Numbered from the stretch's first letter, positions 1 through 6,043 are shown. The stretch is 6,629 nucleotides of DNA from Anaerolineae bacterium (GCA_016931365.1 JAFGEY010000146.1:1-6629), one strand, 5' to 3'. Notes: generated from the sequence alone by a model not told the origin. Made by a program: numbers and translations.

Positions 1-138
1 ATGGTCGCCTGTTGCGTTTCTATCTGGCACAGGCTCCTTGATTCCAGTTATATCATTTTTAAAGGACCGTTTCAGACTGATGCTAGCACGGCGAACTCAG
101 AGTTCGAAGCGGCGGATGCTTTCGAGCAAGTGCCCAGT

Positions 139-143
139 AGGAG
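139..143 (+). promoter_or_regulatory. Shine-Dalgarno site deciding the start of the first zinc-ribbon gene
   Basis: AGGAG lies 5 nt upstream of the ATG at 149. The reading frame is open back to the window edge and includes a TTG at 38 and ATGs at 80 and 116. Of these only the ATG at 149 has a well-placed ribosome binding site, and the protein it gives starts just before the recognisable conserved region (a WTPPPGF segment). This fixes the start with good but not absolute confidence. Confidence 0.75.
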
Positions 144-148
144 CATCT

Positions 149-1438
149 ATGACCCTGCAAAGAACGTTTCGAGACTGGACACCGCCGCCGGGGTTTGTAC
201 AAGTGCCATCCAAGATGGCGGGCATCACCATCTATGCGCCAGTTCCACCGGAAGAAGTCAAACCGGAGGCGCATACCTTTCGCTGCCCGCAGTGTAACGG
301 CCTGACCGCCTACAGCGCGGGCGACCAACGGCTCGTCTGTCCGTACTGCGGCTACAAGCACAATGTCGGCGCGCGAGTCGTTGGTTTGTCGGCGGAGCGG
401 TTCGAGTTTACTCTGGAGGCGCTCGATCGCTCAGAGAAGGGCTGGGGCGTCGAGCGCAAATCGATCCAGTGCGAATCGTGCCAGGCCGTGTTCAATGCGG
501 AGGAAGGGAATCTTGCCACTACCTGCCCCTTTTGCAGCTCGAATCGGGTGACGGGTCACGCCGCGTTGCACGATTTCATCCGTCCCGGCTATCTGATCCC
601 CTTTACGGTCGACGACAAGACTTGTCAAGCCAGGGTCAAAGAGTGGCTGGGCAAAGGCTGGATGCACCCGCCGGAGCTGCGCAACGTCGACGCATTGGGC
701 CGTTTTGCGGGCCTGTATCTGCCTTTTTGGGTCTTTGACGCGCAGATCGCCACTGATTGGAAGGCCGAGGTGGGCCATGAGCGGCAAAGGCGTCGCTATC
801 ATGACGGCAAGTGGGAGACCGATACAGTCATCGATTGGCGATGGGAGAACGGGCGCGTTCATCTGCCGATCAACAATCTGCTCGTCTATGGCACCGACAG
901 GGTGAGCACGGTGCTGCTCGAACGGCTGTATCCATACGATCTGACCAGGTTGGTCGCCTATGAGCCGGCCTATCTCGCCGGTTGGCAGGCACAGGCCTAC
1001 GACATCCAGCTCAAACCGGGCTGGGAGATTGGCAAGCAAAAGATGCGCGATCAGGCCAAGGATGCCTGCTATGGCGATATTTCCTCGTCGCACGTGCGCA
1101 ATTTCAGCATGACTGCCAATTTCGGCCAAGAGCGCTGGCGCTACGTGCTGCTGCCGGTATACCTCTCGACCTATACCTACAACAACCAGGTTTACCACGC
1201 GATGGTCAATGGCCAGACTGGCGCCGTCGCCGGACAAAAACCGGTCGCCTGGCTGCGCATCTGGTTGGCGATTGGCCTGTGTCTGGCTCCCGGCATACTG
1301 CTCGGTTTGCTGGGGCTGGTTCTGCTGGTCGTCGGCGTAGGCGTCTTTGTGCTGCCCTTTGCGCTGGTCTTTTTCATCATCGGGATGGTGGTTGCGGTTA
1401 TGATTTTTATCAAGGCCAGCCAGGCCGACGACATCTGA
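149..1438 (+). CDS. Membrane-anchored protein with two N-terminal zinc ribbons (TFIIB-type zinc-ribbon family)
   Basis: The predicted protein has 429 residues. Two CxxC-x14-CxxC zinc ribbons are visible (Cys46/49/64/67 and Cys108/111/126/129). A conserved central domain follows, with an IPF motif near 150, a W-x5-W-P-x-L-like stretch at 166-178, GLYLPFW at 188-194, and a VNGQTG motif near 353-358. The C-terminus has two closely spaced hydrophobic segments (about 369-395 and 397-420), which probably form a membrane hairpin. There is no signal peptide, so the zinc ribbons are probably cytoplasmic. This architecture matches bacterial proteins annotated as TFIIB-type zinc-ribbon proteins, or loosely as 'primosomal protein N' related'. 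No helicase motifs are present, so a PriA function is not supported. The biochemical role is unknown. The next gene encodes a shorter paralogue starting 8 bp downstream, so the two are probably co-transcribed and may act together. The start is chosen on the AGGAG at 139. Confidence 0.8.
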   Translation: MTLQRTFRDWTPPPGFVQVPSKMAGITIYAPVPPEEVKPEAHTFRCPQCNGLTAYSAGDQRLVCPYCGYKHNVGARVVGLSAERFEFTLEALDRSEKGWGVERKSIQCESCQAVFNAEEGNLATTCPFCSSNRVTGHAALHDFIRPGYLIPFTVDDKTCQARVKEWLGKGWMHPPELRNVDALGRFAGLYLPFWVFDAQIATDWKAEVGHERQRRRYHDGKWETDTVIDWRWENGRVHLPINNLLVYGTDRVSTVLLERLYPYDLTRLVAYEPAYLAGWQAQAYDIQLKPGWEIGKQKMRDQAKDACYGDISSSHVRNFSMTANFGQERWRYVLLPVYLSTYTYNNQVYHAMVNGQTGAVAGQKPVAWLRIWLAIGLCLAPGILLGLLGLVLLVVGVGVFVLPFALVFFIIGMVVAVMIFIKASQADDI

Positions 1439-1446
1439 GGTGAGCG

Positions 1447-2562
1447 ATGGGCGAACTGACAACGTCAAGCCAGATGCACGATCCAGCGATCGATTCAGCG
1501 TGGGGAGTGCCGCTCAATATTTTCTACTGCGCGCAGTGTAAGAGCGCGCACATCGCCCCGCAAGATGTTGCGCTTGCGGCCTGTCCCTCGTGCCTGCACG
1601 AGACGCTATCTTTGGGGTCGATGAGCGCCGATCCATCGGCGGCTGCACCATCGGCACAGGGGCGACGAGAACCGCCCGAATTGGTCGTGCCCTTTGAGAT
1701 CGGTGCCAGGCGAGCCGAAGAATCTCTCCAGGCGTGGGTGAAGGGTAGCTGGCTCAAGCCGGCAGAACTCAGGGTTGATTTGCTGCGCGAGCGGCTGCGG
1801 CGCTACTTTTTACCGCTCTGGTTGGTCGACACTGACATCGAGGCGACGTGGCAGGCCGAGATGGGCTATGACTATCAGGCCGCGTCGTACCGAGAGCATT
1901 ACCAGGGTGGCGGGTGGGTTTCACAGCAGGTGACAGAGACGCGCGCGCGCTGGGAAGGGCGTGTCGGTATGCTCAATCGGCATTATGATAACGTCGCCGT
2001 GCCTGCATTGGAAGCACACGATCGGTGGATGTCGCGCCTGGGCGGCTATGATTTCCGCTCGCGCAAGCTCTATTCAGCACAGATGATCGCCGGGAGTGTT
2101 GTTCGCACGCCCGATTACGCGCCCGATGCGGCGTGGATGGATGCCGAAACAGCGCTCAATCATGCAGCGGCGCGCGAGTGTCTCCAAGCCGCCGAGGCCG
2201 ATCACATCCGCAACTGGGGGATGAACGCGACCTTTTCTCACCTTAACTGGACGCAGATGTTGGTGCCGGCCTATGTGACCTGGTACCGCGAGGGCGATCG
2301 AGCTTACCCGGTGTGGCTTAACGGGCAGAGCGGTCATGTCTATGGCCTCAAGTTGATGTCGATGACCAAGGCGTGGATCATCGCTGCGGTGATCGGGGTG
2401 CTGGCTGTGCTTTGCTTTTTGCTTGGCGTGGTGCTGACCCTGATCGGCGTCGGCGTCCTGCTCATTTTGCTTAGCCTGCTGCTCGGTCTGCTTGCCTTTA
2501 TCCCGCCGATCTGGGTGTGGATGCGCAACAATCAAGCTCGTCAACAAGCCCAGGCTTCATAG
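1447..2562 (+). CDS. Membrane-anchored single-zinc-ribbon protein, paralogue of the preceding gene
   Basis: The predicted protein has 371 residues. One zinc ribbon remains (Cys28/31/46/49), followed by an Ala/Pro-rich linker (about 57-78). The central domain is shared with the upstream gene: VPFEIG at 81-86, WLKPAEL at 102-108, and FLPLWLVD at 121-128 (against LPFWVFD in the paralogue). Also shared are an ATF/NW segment near 261-268 and a LNGQSG motif at 291-296. The C-terminus is strongly hydrophobic (about 309-359) and Leu/Val/Ile-rich, consistent with two membrane passes. The remaining ribbon corresponds in position to the second ribbon of the upstream protein, so the first was lost here or gained there. 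A GAGGTGA Shine-Dalgarno overlaps the stop of the upstream gene (1437-1443), which points to translational coupling in an operon. The function is unknown. A membrane partner of the upstream product is an inference from pairing and homology. Confidence 0.8.
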   Translation: MGELTTSSQMHDPAIDSAWGVPLNIFYCAQCKSAHIAPQDVALAACPSCLHETLSLGSMSADPSAAAPSAQGRREPPELVVPFEIGARRAEESLQAWVKGSWLKPAELRVDLLRERLRRYFLPLWLVDTDIEATWQAEMGYDYQAASYREHYQGGGWVSQQVTETRARWEGRVGMLNRHYDNVAVPALEAHDRWMSRLGGYDFRSRKLYSAQMIAGSVVRTPDYAPDAAWMDAETALNHAAARECLQAAEADHIRNWGMNATFSHLNWTQMLVPAYVTWYREGDRAYPVWLNGQSGHVYGLKLMSMTKAWIIAAVIGVLAVLCFLLGVVLTLIGVGVLLILLSLLLGLLAFIPPIWVWMRNNQARQQAQAS

Positions 2563-3234
2563 GCTGTTGATCGATTTGCGGATCAGGTCGTCATTCTGGC
2601 AGCCTCGGATATTTCCTCGGCGCAGCAGATGGATCAGCGACTGCTCGTCGGGGGGAATTGGGTCGGTTTCGATCTGGTTGTAAAATGTGCCAACCGCATG
2701 TTCGGCATGACTGTCCGAGTTGTACAGGGCGATCCAGCTCATTTGGCGCTGCCACTTGAGGTACAATTCAAAGCGGTTGTATCGGATCGGCCCACCGAGC
2801 GGCTGCGGGCGGACGAGCATATTCCAGTTACCCAGTTCGAATCCCTCAATCGGTTTGTCCGCCAGGCCCGTTTCGTTGTCGGAATAGCGAAAGCAGTGAG
2901 CCAGGAAAGCAAAAGCATTGGGATGGGCTTCCATCAGCGTCTTGAACTGCGCGTACGGAGTGGGCGAAGGTCCATATCTGTCCGCTGGCAGGCCAATCAC
3001 GCCATAGTGGTGTTCGTCGTCGACACTGATTTCGACCCCGGCGTAGAGTTTGAGCGCTGGATATTGATCCTGTAAATTCGCTATTTCGTCGGGCGACCAC
3101 TGCACGTTGTGTTCGGTGATGACGATAGCATCGAGACCGCGCCGGATCGCCGTCTCACACAGACTTTGTGGTGACAGTTTGGAACATGTTGAGTAGCGGT
3201 TTGTATGTGTGTGCAAATCTATTTTAAAAATCAT
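2557..3234 (-). CDS. PHP-domain metal-dependent phosphoesterase
   Basis: The predicted protein has 225 residues and carries the PHP (polymerase and histidinol phosphatase) metal-site motifs in order. These are HTH-type His8 and His10 right after the start, Glu41-His42, Glu69 in a GVEIS strand, His113 in AHC, and Asp174/His176 in NSDSHA. The family hydrolyses phosphoesters with two or three metal ions. Relatives include histidinol phosphatase and small nucleotide or RNA phosphatases, but the substrate here cannot be read from sequence. There is no signal peptide, so the protein is probably cytoplasmic. The ATG at 3234 is chosen because AGGAG sits 5 nt before it and the metal motif begins immediately after. 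A longer frame from 3303 would begin upstream of the predicted transcription start. The gene is transcribed toward the zinc-ribbon pair, and its TGA overlaps the last bases of the second zinc-ribbon gene. This is convergent overlap, not an operon. Confidence 0.85.
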   Translation of the reverse strand: MIFKIDLHTHTNRYSTCSKLSPQSLCETAIRRGLDAIVITEHNVQWSPDEIANLQDQYPALKLYAGVEISVDDEHHYGVIGLPADRYGPSPTPYAQFKTLMEAHPNAFAFLAHCFRYSDNETGLADKPIEGFELGNWNMLVRPQPLGGPIRYNRFELYLKWQRQMSWIALYNSDSHAEHAVGTFYNQIETDPIPPDEQSLIHLLRRGNIRGCQNDDLIRKSINSL

Positions 3235-3260
3235 CTTGACTCCTATGATGCAAACCTCGC

Positions 3261-3286
3261 GGCAAGGCTTTGCCGTGTGACAAAGC
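3261..3286. repeat. Overlapping inverted repeats at the PHP promoter (operator-like)
   Basis: Two perfect inverted repeats overlap here. GGCAA/TTGCC (3261-3265 and 3270-3274) has a 4-nt gap, and GCTTTG/CAAAGC (3267-3272 and 3281-3286) has an 8-nt gap. They sit at the predicted transcription start and early leader of the PHP gene, and upstream of the divergent TPR gene. They could be a repressor operator, or alternative small hairpins in the PHP leader. The sequence alone does not decide. Confidence 0.4.
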
Positions 3287-3297
3287 TGTTTTATTGT
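3270..3297 (+). promoter_or_regulatory. Weak candidate promoter for the TPR gene
   Basis: TTGCCG (3270-3275) and TATTGT (3292-3297) are 16 bp apart, each matching the sigma70 consensus at four of six positions. The -10 box overlaps the -10 box of the opposing PHP promoter, so the two could compete for polymerase. No better plus-strand candidate was found between 3235 and 3340. Confidence 0.3.
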
Positions 3298-3320
3298 ATC
3301 CAATTCAATCTAGTCGTCAA
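3293..3320 (-). promoter_or_regulatory. Sigma70-type promoter for the PHP gene
   Basis: On the minus strand, TTGACG (3320-3315) and TACAAT (3298-3293) are separated by 16 bp, and each matches the consensus at five of six positions. The predicted transcription start is near 3286, giving a leader of about 52 nt before the ATG at 3234. The inverted repeats at 3261-3286 fall at the start of the transcript. Confidence 0.65.
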
Positions 3321-3340
3321 CTCGATCGAGGAATGGGGAA

Positions 3341-4798
3341 ATGCACCAGCGTGAGCGCATTCTTGGCGTGAGGCGATGGCTTCCGCTGGCGCTGTTCTGC
3401 GTGGTTTGTCTGGCGCTGGGGCTTTTCCCCGAAAGCCATGACTTGATCGACGCCGTTGTGCAAGGCAATGCTTGGGGCCGAGATCGCCATTACAGTGCGG
3501 CATTGGACGCCTATGCCTATGCCAGCACACTTTGCCCGGGATGTGCGCTGCCCCATATGCGCCGGGGACAGGTGTTGACTGTGCAGGGGCGCTATAACGA
3601 GGCCTGGACGGCATATCTTGAGGCAGTGCGGCTGGGCGGCGACAGCGATCTGTTGCAGGAAGGGTTGGCCCGTCTGTACCTGGCGCAAGGAGTGCCCGAT
3701 CTGGCGGCTGCTGCGCTACGCCGCGTGCTGGATCGACGCCCGGCTCGCGCCGGTCTGTGGCTATCGCTGGCCGAGGCATATCGTCTGCAGGGAACTCGTA
3801 CGGCGGAGCTCGAAGCCTGGCTGGCGGCGTTGGAGCTAGATTTGGGGGACGAACAGCAGCAGCGTGCACACAGCCGGGTGGCCTTGTTATGCATTGAGGT
3901 CGAAGCCGCGTGCGCACTGGCGCATCTGTCACAGGTTCGCCTCGGTCCCGATAGAGTCTGGTTGGATGCTGCCGAAGCGATGTTGGATGCGCTGGAGCGT
4001 ATCGAAACCGGGCAGGATTCGGCGCCCGTGCGCACGCGATTGGGGCAAACCTTGCTCGATCTTGGCGAGGTGTCGCTGGCCCGACAGCAATTCGCACGGG
4101 CGGTCAAGCTGGATCCGGCCTATGCAGAAGGGTATGCTTATCTTGGGTACGCGGCGAGTTTGCTCGACGAGATTGATCTCGCCGAGCAGTATTTTGAGCA
4201 GGCATTGCAGTTACAGCCCGATAGCGTTTTACCCCGTTTGTTTCTGGGACTGCACTATGCCCGACGGGGGTGGTGGCACAGCGCTCGCGACGTGTTGATC
4301 GAGGCCTACGATCTGGCTCCTACCAATGCGGCGATTTGCGCTGCCGTTGCCGAAACCTATCTGAATGCCGATCCACCCGATTATGCTGCTGCCGGACAGT
4401 GGCTGCACGTTGCCGTCGACAACGCGCCGGAAGAGGCATCTTTTCACCTGCTGTTGGCCCATTTTTACGTCGATTATGGCGTCGAGCCTTTTCCAAGAGG
4501 TGTGACCGTGGCCCGTGTTGTCGTCGAACTGGCTCCGGGCAGTGCTGAAGCCCAGGAGACGTTGGGGTGGGCCTATTTTTTGTCCGATTGGTTCGACCCG
4601 GCGCTGGTCTCGCTCGGGCGGGCGTATGATCTGGCTCAATCGCGTCCCCAGCAGGCGCGGATTGCATATCGCCTTGGCCAAGTGTACGAGGCACTGGGGG
4701 ATGTGCGATCCGCGCGGCAGTTTTATCAGCAGGCACTCGATCTGGATTGGATCGGTCTGGTAGGCGACAGAGCGCGGCAACGACTGGAGAAGGATTAG
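3341..4798 (+). CDS. Signal-anchored TPR-repeat protein
   Basis: The predicted protein has 485 residues. A short basic N-terminus (residues 1-12, several Arg) precedes one hydrophobic segment at about 14-29. By the positive-inside rule the rest would face outward, either anchored or cleaved. The remainder is helical and made of about ten or eleven tetratricopeptide repeats. The clearest units are at 68-100, 101-135, 136-169, 228-260, 261-294, 295-328, 401-434 and 435-469, with TPR signatures such as GQTLLDLGE, ALQLQPD and GQVYEALGD. Residues 170-224 fit the repeat less well. TPR arrays scaffold protein-protein contacts, and no catalytic domain is present, so the partner is unknown. A CPGC motif (Cys65/Cys68) lies in the predicted outward-facing part. 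GAGGAA (3328-3333) is the likely ribosome binding site, 7 nt before the ATG. The gene stands alone: PHP is divergent from it, and rpsT has its own promoter downstream. Confidence 0.85.
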   Translation: MHQRERILGVRRWLPLALFCVVCLALGLFPESHDLIDAVVQGNAWGRDRHYSAALDAYAYASTLCPGCALPHMRRGQVLTVQGRYNEAWTAYLEAVRLGGDSDLLQEGLARLYLAQGVPDLAAAALRRVLDRRPARAGLWLSLAEAYRLQGTRTAELEAWLAALELDLGDEQQQRAHSRVALLCIEVEAACALAHLSQVRLGPDRVWLDAAEAMLDALERIETGQDSAPVRTRLGQTLLDLGEVSLARQQFARAVKLDPAYAEGYAYLGYAASLLDEIDLAEQYFEQALQLQPDSVLPRLFLGLHYARRGWWHSARDVLIEAYDLAPTNAAICAAVAETYLNADPPDYAAAGQWLHVAVDNAPEEASFHLLLAHFYVDYGVEPFPRGVTVARVVVELAPGSAEAQETLGWAYFLSDWFDPALVSLGRAYDLAQSRPQQARIAYRLGQVYEALGDVRSARQFYQQALDLDWIGLVGDRARQRLEKD

Positions 4799-4818
4799 TT
4801 TTTTGCCGGCAACTGCGT

Positions 4819-4847
4819 TTGACTTTTGGGCATTGATTTGCTATAAT
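4819..4847 (+). promoter_or_regulatory. Strong sigma70-type promoter for rpsT
   Basis: TTGACT (4819-4824) and a perfect TATAAT (4842-4847) are separated by 17 bp. Transcription should start near 4854, giving a leader of about 85 nt before the TTG at 4939. Such a strong independent promoter fits a highly expressed ribosomal protein gene and shows that rpsT need not rely on read-through from the TPR gene. Confidence 0.85.
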
Positions 4848-4871
4848 GTCGTGCCGTCCGGTTAAAATACA

Positions 4872-4905
4872 ATCACTTTGTCGGGGTCGGAGCCGGTAGA
4901 GTGAT
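4872..4905 (+). promoter_or_regulatory. Hairpin in the rpsT leader (candidate ribosomal-protein leader)
   Basis: Bases 4872-4884 pair continuously with 4893-4905. The helix has 13 pairs, including three G·U wobbles (4878/4899, 4880/4897 and 4881/4896), and an 8-nt loop, GGTCGGAG. The base AUCACU/AGUGAU is a perfect inverted repeat. The hairpin lies wholly within the predicted 5' leader and ends 22 nt before the Shine-Dalgarno. No T-run follows, so it is not a terminator of the upstream gene. A role in S20 autoregulation is an inference. Confidence 0.45.
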
Positions 4906-4927
4906 GCAGATTTATTTGTTGTGTCAT

Positions 4928-4933
4928 AGGAGG
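4928..4933 (+). promoter_or_regulatory. Full-consensus Shine-Dalgarno deciding the TTG start of rpsT
   Basis: AGGAGG ends 5 nt before the TTG at 4939 but only 2 nt before the GTG at 4936. Normal spacing therefore selects the TTG, giving the family-typical MANLKS N-terminus. Confidence 0.8.
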
Positions 4934-4938
4934 AAGTG

Positions 4939-5211
4939 TTGGCTAACCTAAAGTCGTCCATCAAGCGGATCCGTAGTTCGCGACGCCGCGCAGTGCACAA
5001 TCAGCTTCATCGTTCTCGGTCCAAGACCTTTGTTAAAAGGGCCCGCGAGTTGATCGCCGAGAAAAAGCTTGATGAAGCCCAGGCTACTATCCAGGAAGCA
5101 ATCAGTGCGTTGGACAAAGCGGCGCAAAGTGGTGTTGTGCACAAGAACAATGCCGCACGACGCAAGTCACGCTTGATGAAGCTCTACAATCAGGCCAAAA
5201 CTCAAGCCTGA
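4939..5211 (+). CDS. rpsT: 30S ribosomal protein S20
   Basis: The predicted protein has 90 residues and is strongly basic and helical, the normal length for bacterial S20 (bS20). It begins MANLKSSIKRIR, continues through a long Lys/Arg/Ala-rich helix, and carries the family signature near 62-79 (GVVHKNNAARRKSRL-like). S20 is a primary 16S rRNA-binding protein that helps fold the 5' domain and contacts helix 44 in the small subunit. The TTG start is chosen over the GTG one codon upstream because of Shine-Dalgarno spacing and the family N-terminus. A UUG start is also known for E. coli rpsT, where it takes part in autoregulation. The gene is monocistronic, with its own strong promoter upstream and a strong hairpin terminator downstream, and it converges with the response-regulator gene. 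Confidence 0.97.
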   Translation: MANLKSSIKRIRSSRRRAVHNQLHRSRSKTFVKRARELIAEKKLDEAQATIQEAISALDKAAQSGVVHKNNAARRKSRLMKLYNQAKTQA

Positions 5212-5227
5212 GTGCAATTTCTGCACT
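5211..5227 (+). repeat. Small hairpin immediately after the rpsT stop
   Basis: AGTGCA (5211-5216) pairs with TGCACT (5222-5227) around a 5-nt loop, ATTTC. The stem has six pairs and starts at the last base of the stop codon. It has no T-run, so it is probably an mRNA 3'-end structure or chance rather than a terminator. Confidence 0.4.
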
Positions 5228-5239
5228 TGCGCGAGATAA

Positions 5240-5310
5240 AACGGGCCGGCCCTTCGTTTTCTGCGAGAACGTGCGTTCTCAGAGGACGAGGGGCCGGCCT
5301 GTTCGCTTTT
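5240..5310. terminator. Bidirectional intrinsic terminator between rpsT and the response regulator
   Basis: Bases 5240-5262 pair with 5281-5303, broken only by a two-base bulge (5263-5264) before an inner 6-bp stem (5265-5270 with 5275-5280) and a GTGC loop. That gives about 29 pairs, four of them G·T. The outer stem contains GGCCGGCC on both arms. TTTT follows at 5307-5310 on the plus strand, and TTTT at 5241-5238 follows when read on the minus strand. It therefore serves both converging genes. The stem is long and GC-rich for a terminator. Confidence 0.85.
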
Positions 5311-5322
5311 GTTCTAAACGAA

Positions 5323-6003
5323 TCAACTGGTCATATCTTCGGGAGGAACGCCAAAACGATACCCGACCCCGCGCACAGTGCGCAAGTATCGCGGCTTGCC
5401 CGGGTCTTGTTCGATGCACTCGCGAATCCACCGTACGTGCACGTCGAGCGTGCGCGTATCCTCGATATAGTCTGTCTCCCAGATGGCTTCCATCAAGAAC
5501 TTGCGTGATAGGGTTCGTTCAGGATAACACATAAACACCTGGAGCAGTTGAGCCTGTTTGGGCGTCAGTTGGTGCGCGGTGCTGCCCGGACGTTGCACCC
5601 GGCGCGTTTTGATGTCGAGGGCAAGTTCTCCGACACGGAGCACGCCCCATTGCTCGCCGGTCAGCAGTGCGTCGAGCCTGCCCAGCAGTTCCTTGTTTGA
5701 AAAGGGAAATAAAAGCACATTGTTGCAGGTCAACAGGCGGCATTGCGGGCCTGGTGGGCAGTCGCGAAAAGCCAGCAGCACCAGCGGCGTATCGGGAAAA
5801 GCGGCGACGCTGCGCTGGCATTGTCCTGTGCCGTCTAGACCGCCAGAAGCATCGATCAGGATCAGATCGGCATCCTTGATCGGCGTTGATGCGGTGTTTT
5901 GTTCGGCCGGGCAGGCCAGCACCTCGTAATCGTTCGCCGTCAAGAGTTGCGCCAGGTCTTCGACTTGGGAGTCCTCGAACTGATACAAGAGAATTTTGAC
6001 CAC
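5323..6003 (-). CDS. OmpR/PhoB-family response regulator with degenerate receiver
   Basis: The predicted protein has 226 residues. The N-terminal part (about 1-115) has the receiver layout, with acidic Glu10/Asp11 and a candidate phosphoacceptor Asp51 after a LILI strand. The other switch residues are missing. The strand-4 Thr/Ser position reads LLAF (76-79), and the conserved Lys before Pro on strand 5 is Phe99 (LFPF). The C-terminal part (about 121-217) is a clear OmpR-type winged helix, with LTPKQAQLL, a recognition-helix region TRTLDVHVRWIR, and the closing RTVRGVGYRF wing. It is expected to bind DNA as a dimer at direct repeats. No histidine kinase is adjacent, so it is an orphan within this window and may work without normal phosphorylation. 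The start is GTG, with GGAAGG 6-7 nt upstream. An in-frame CTG at 6026, 4 nt after AGGAGGAG, is an unlikely alternative. The gene may regulate the divergent membrane-protein gene or itself (inference). Confidence 0.9.
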   Translation of the reverse strand: MVKILLYQFEDSQVEDLAQLLTANDYEVLACPAEQNTASTPIKDADLILIDASGGLDGTGQCQRSVAAFPDTPLVLLAFRDCPPGPQCRLLTCNNVLLFPFSNKELLGRLDALLTGEQWGVLRVGELALDIKTRRVQRPGSTAHQLTPKQAQLLQVFMCYPERTLSRKFLMEAIWETDYIEDTRTLDVHVRWIRECIEQDPGKPRYLRTVRGVGYRFGVPPEDMTS

Positions 6004-6043
6004 GCTACCCTTCCTTCTCAGTTTCAGGCTCCTCCTTTTCTAC

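Noticed and set aside
38..148. N-terminal extension of the first zinc-ribbon protein from TTG at 38 or earlier
   Set aside because: The extension is basic and unlike the family, while AGGAG sits ideally before the ATG at 149. The open frame to the window edge means it cannot be excluded completely.
1..297. Plus-strand reading frame from ATG at the window start
   Set aside because: It overlaps the zinc-ribbon gene in another frame, has no recognisable domain and no visible ribosome binding site within the window. The protein looks like an out-of-frame shadow.
149..1438. PriA (primosomal helicase) assignment for the first zinc-ribbon gene
   Set aside because: No Walker A/B or other helicase motifs are present. 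The resemblance is limited to zinc-binding cysteines.
431..1468. Long minus-strand frame of 345 codons opposite the first zinc-ribbon gene
   Set aside because: The composition is His/Gln/Pro/Arg-rich, typical of an antisense shadow in GC-rich DNA. The plus strand carries unmistakable zinc ribbons and membrane segments.
3291..4097. Long minus-strand frames opposite the TPR gene
   Set aside because: They are Pro/Arg/Ala-rich with no domain and lie antisense to clear TPR repeats, so they are shadows.
4803..4812. TTGCCGGCAA palindrome just after the TPR stop as a terminator
   Set aside because: The stem has at most 5 bp with no loop and no downstream T-run, so it is not a credible terminator. 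It could be an operator near the rpsT -35 box, but there is no further support.
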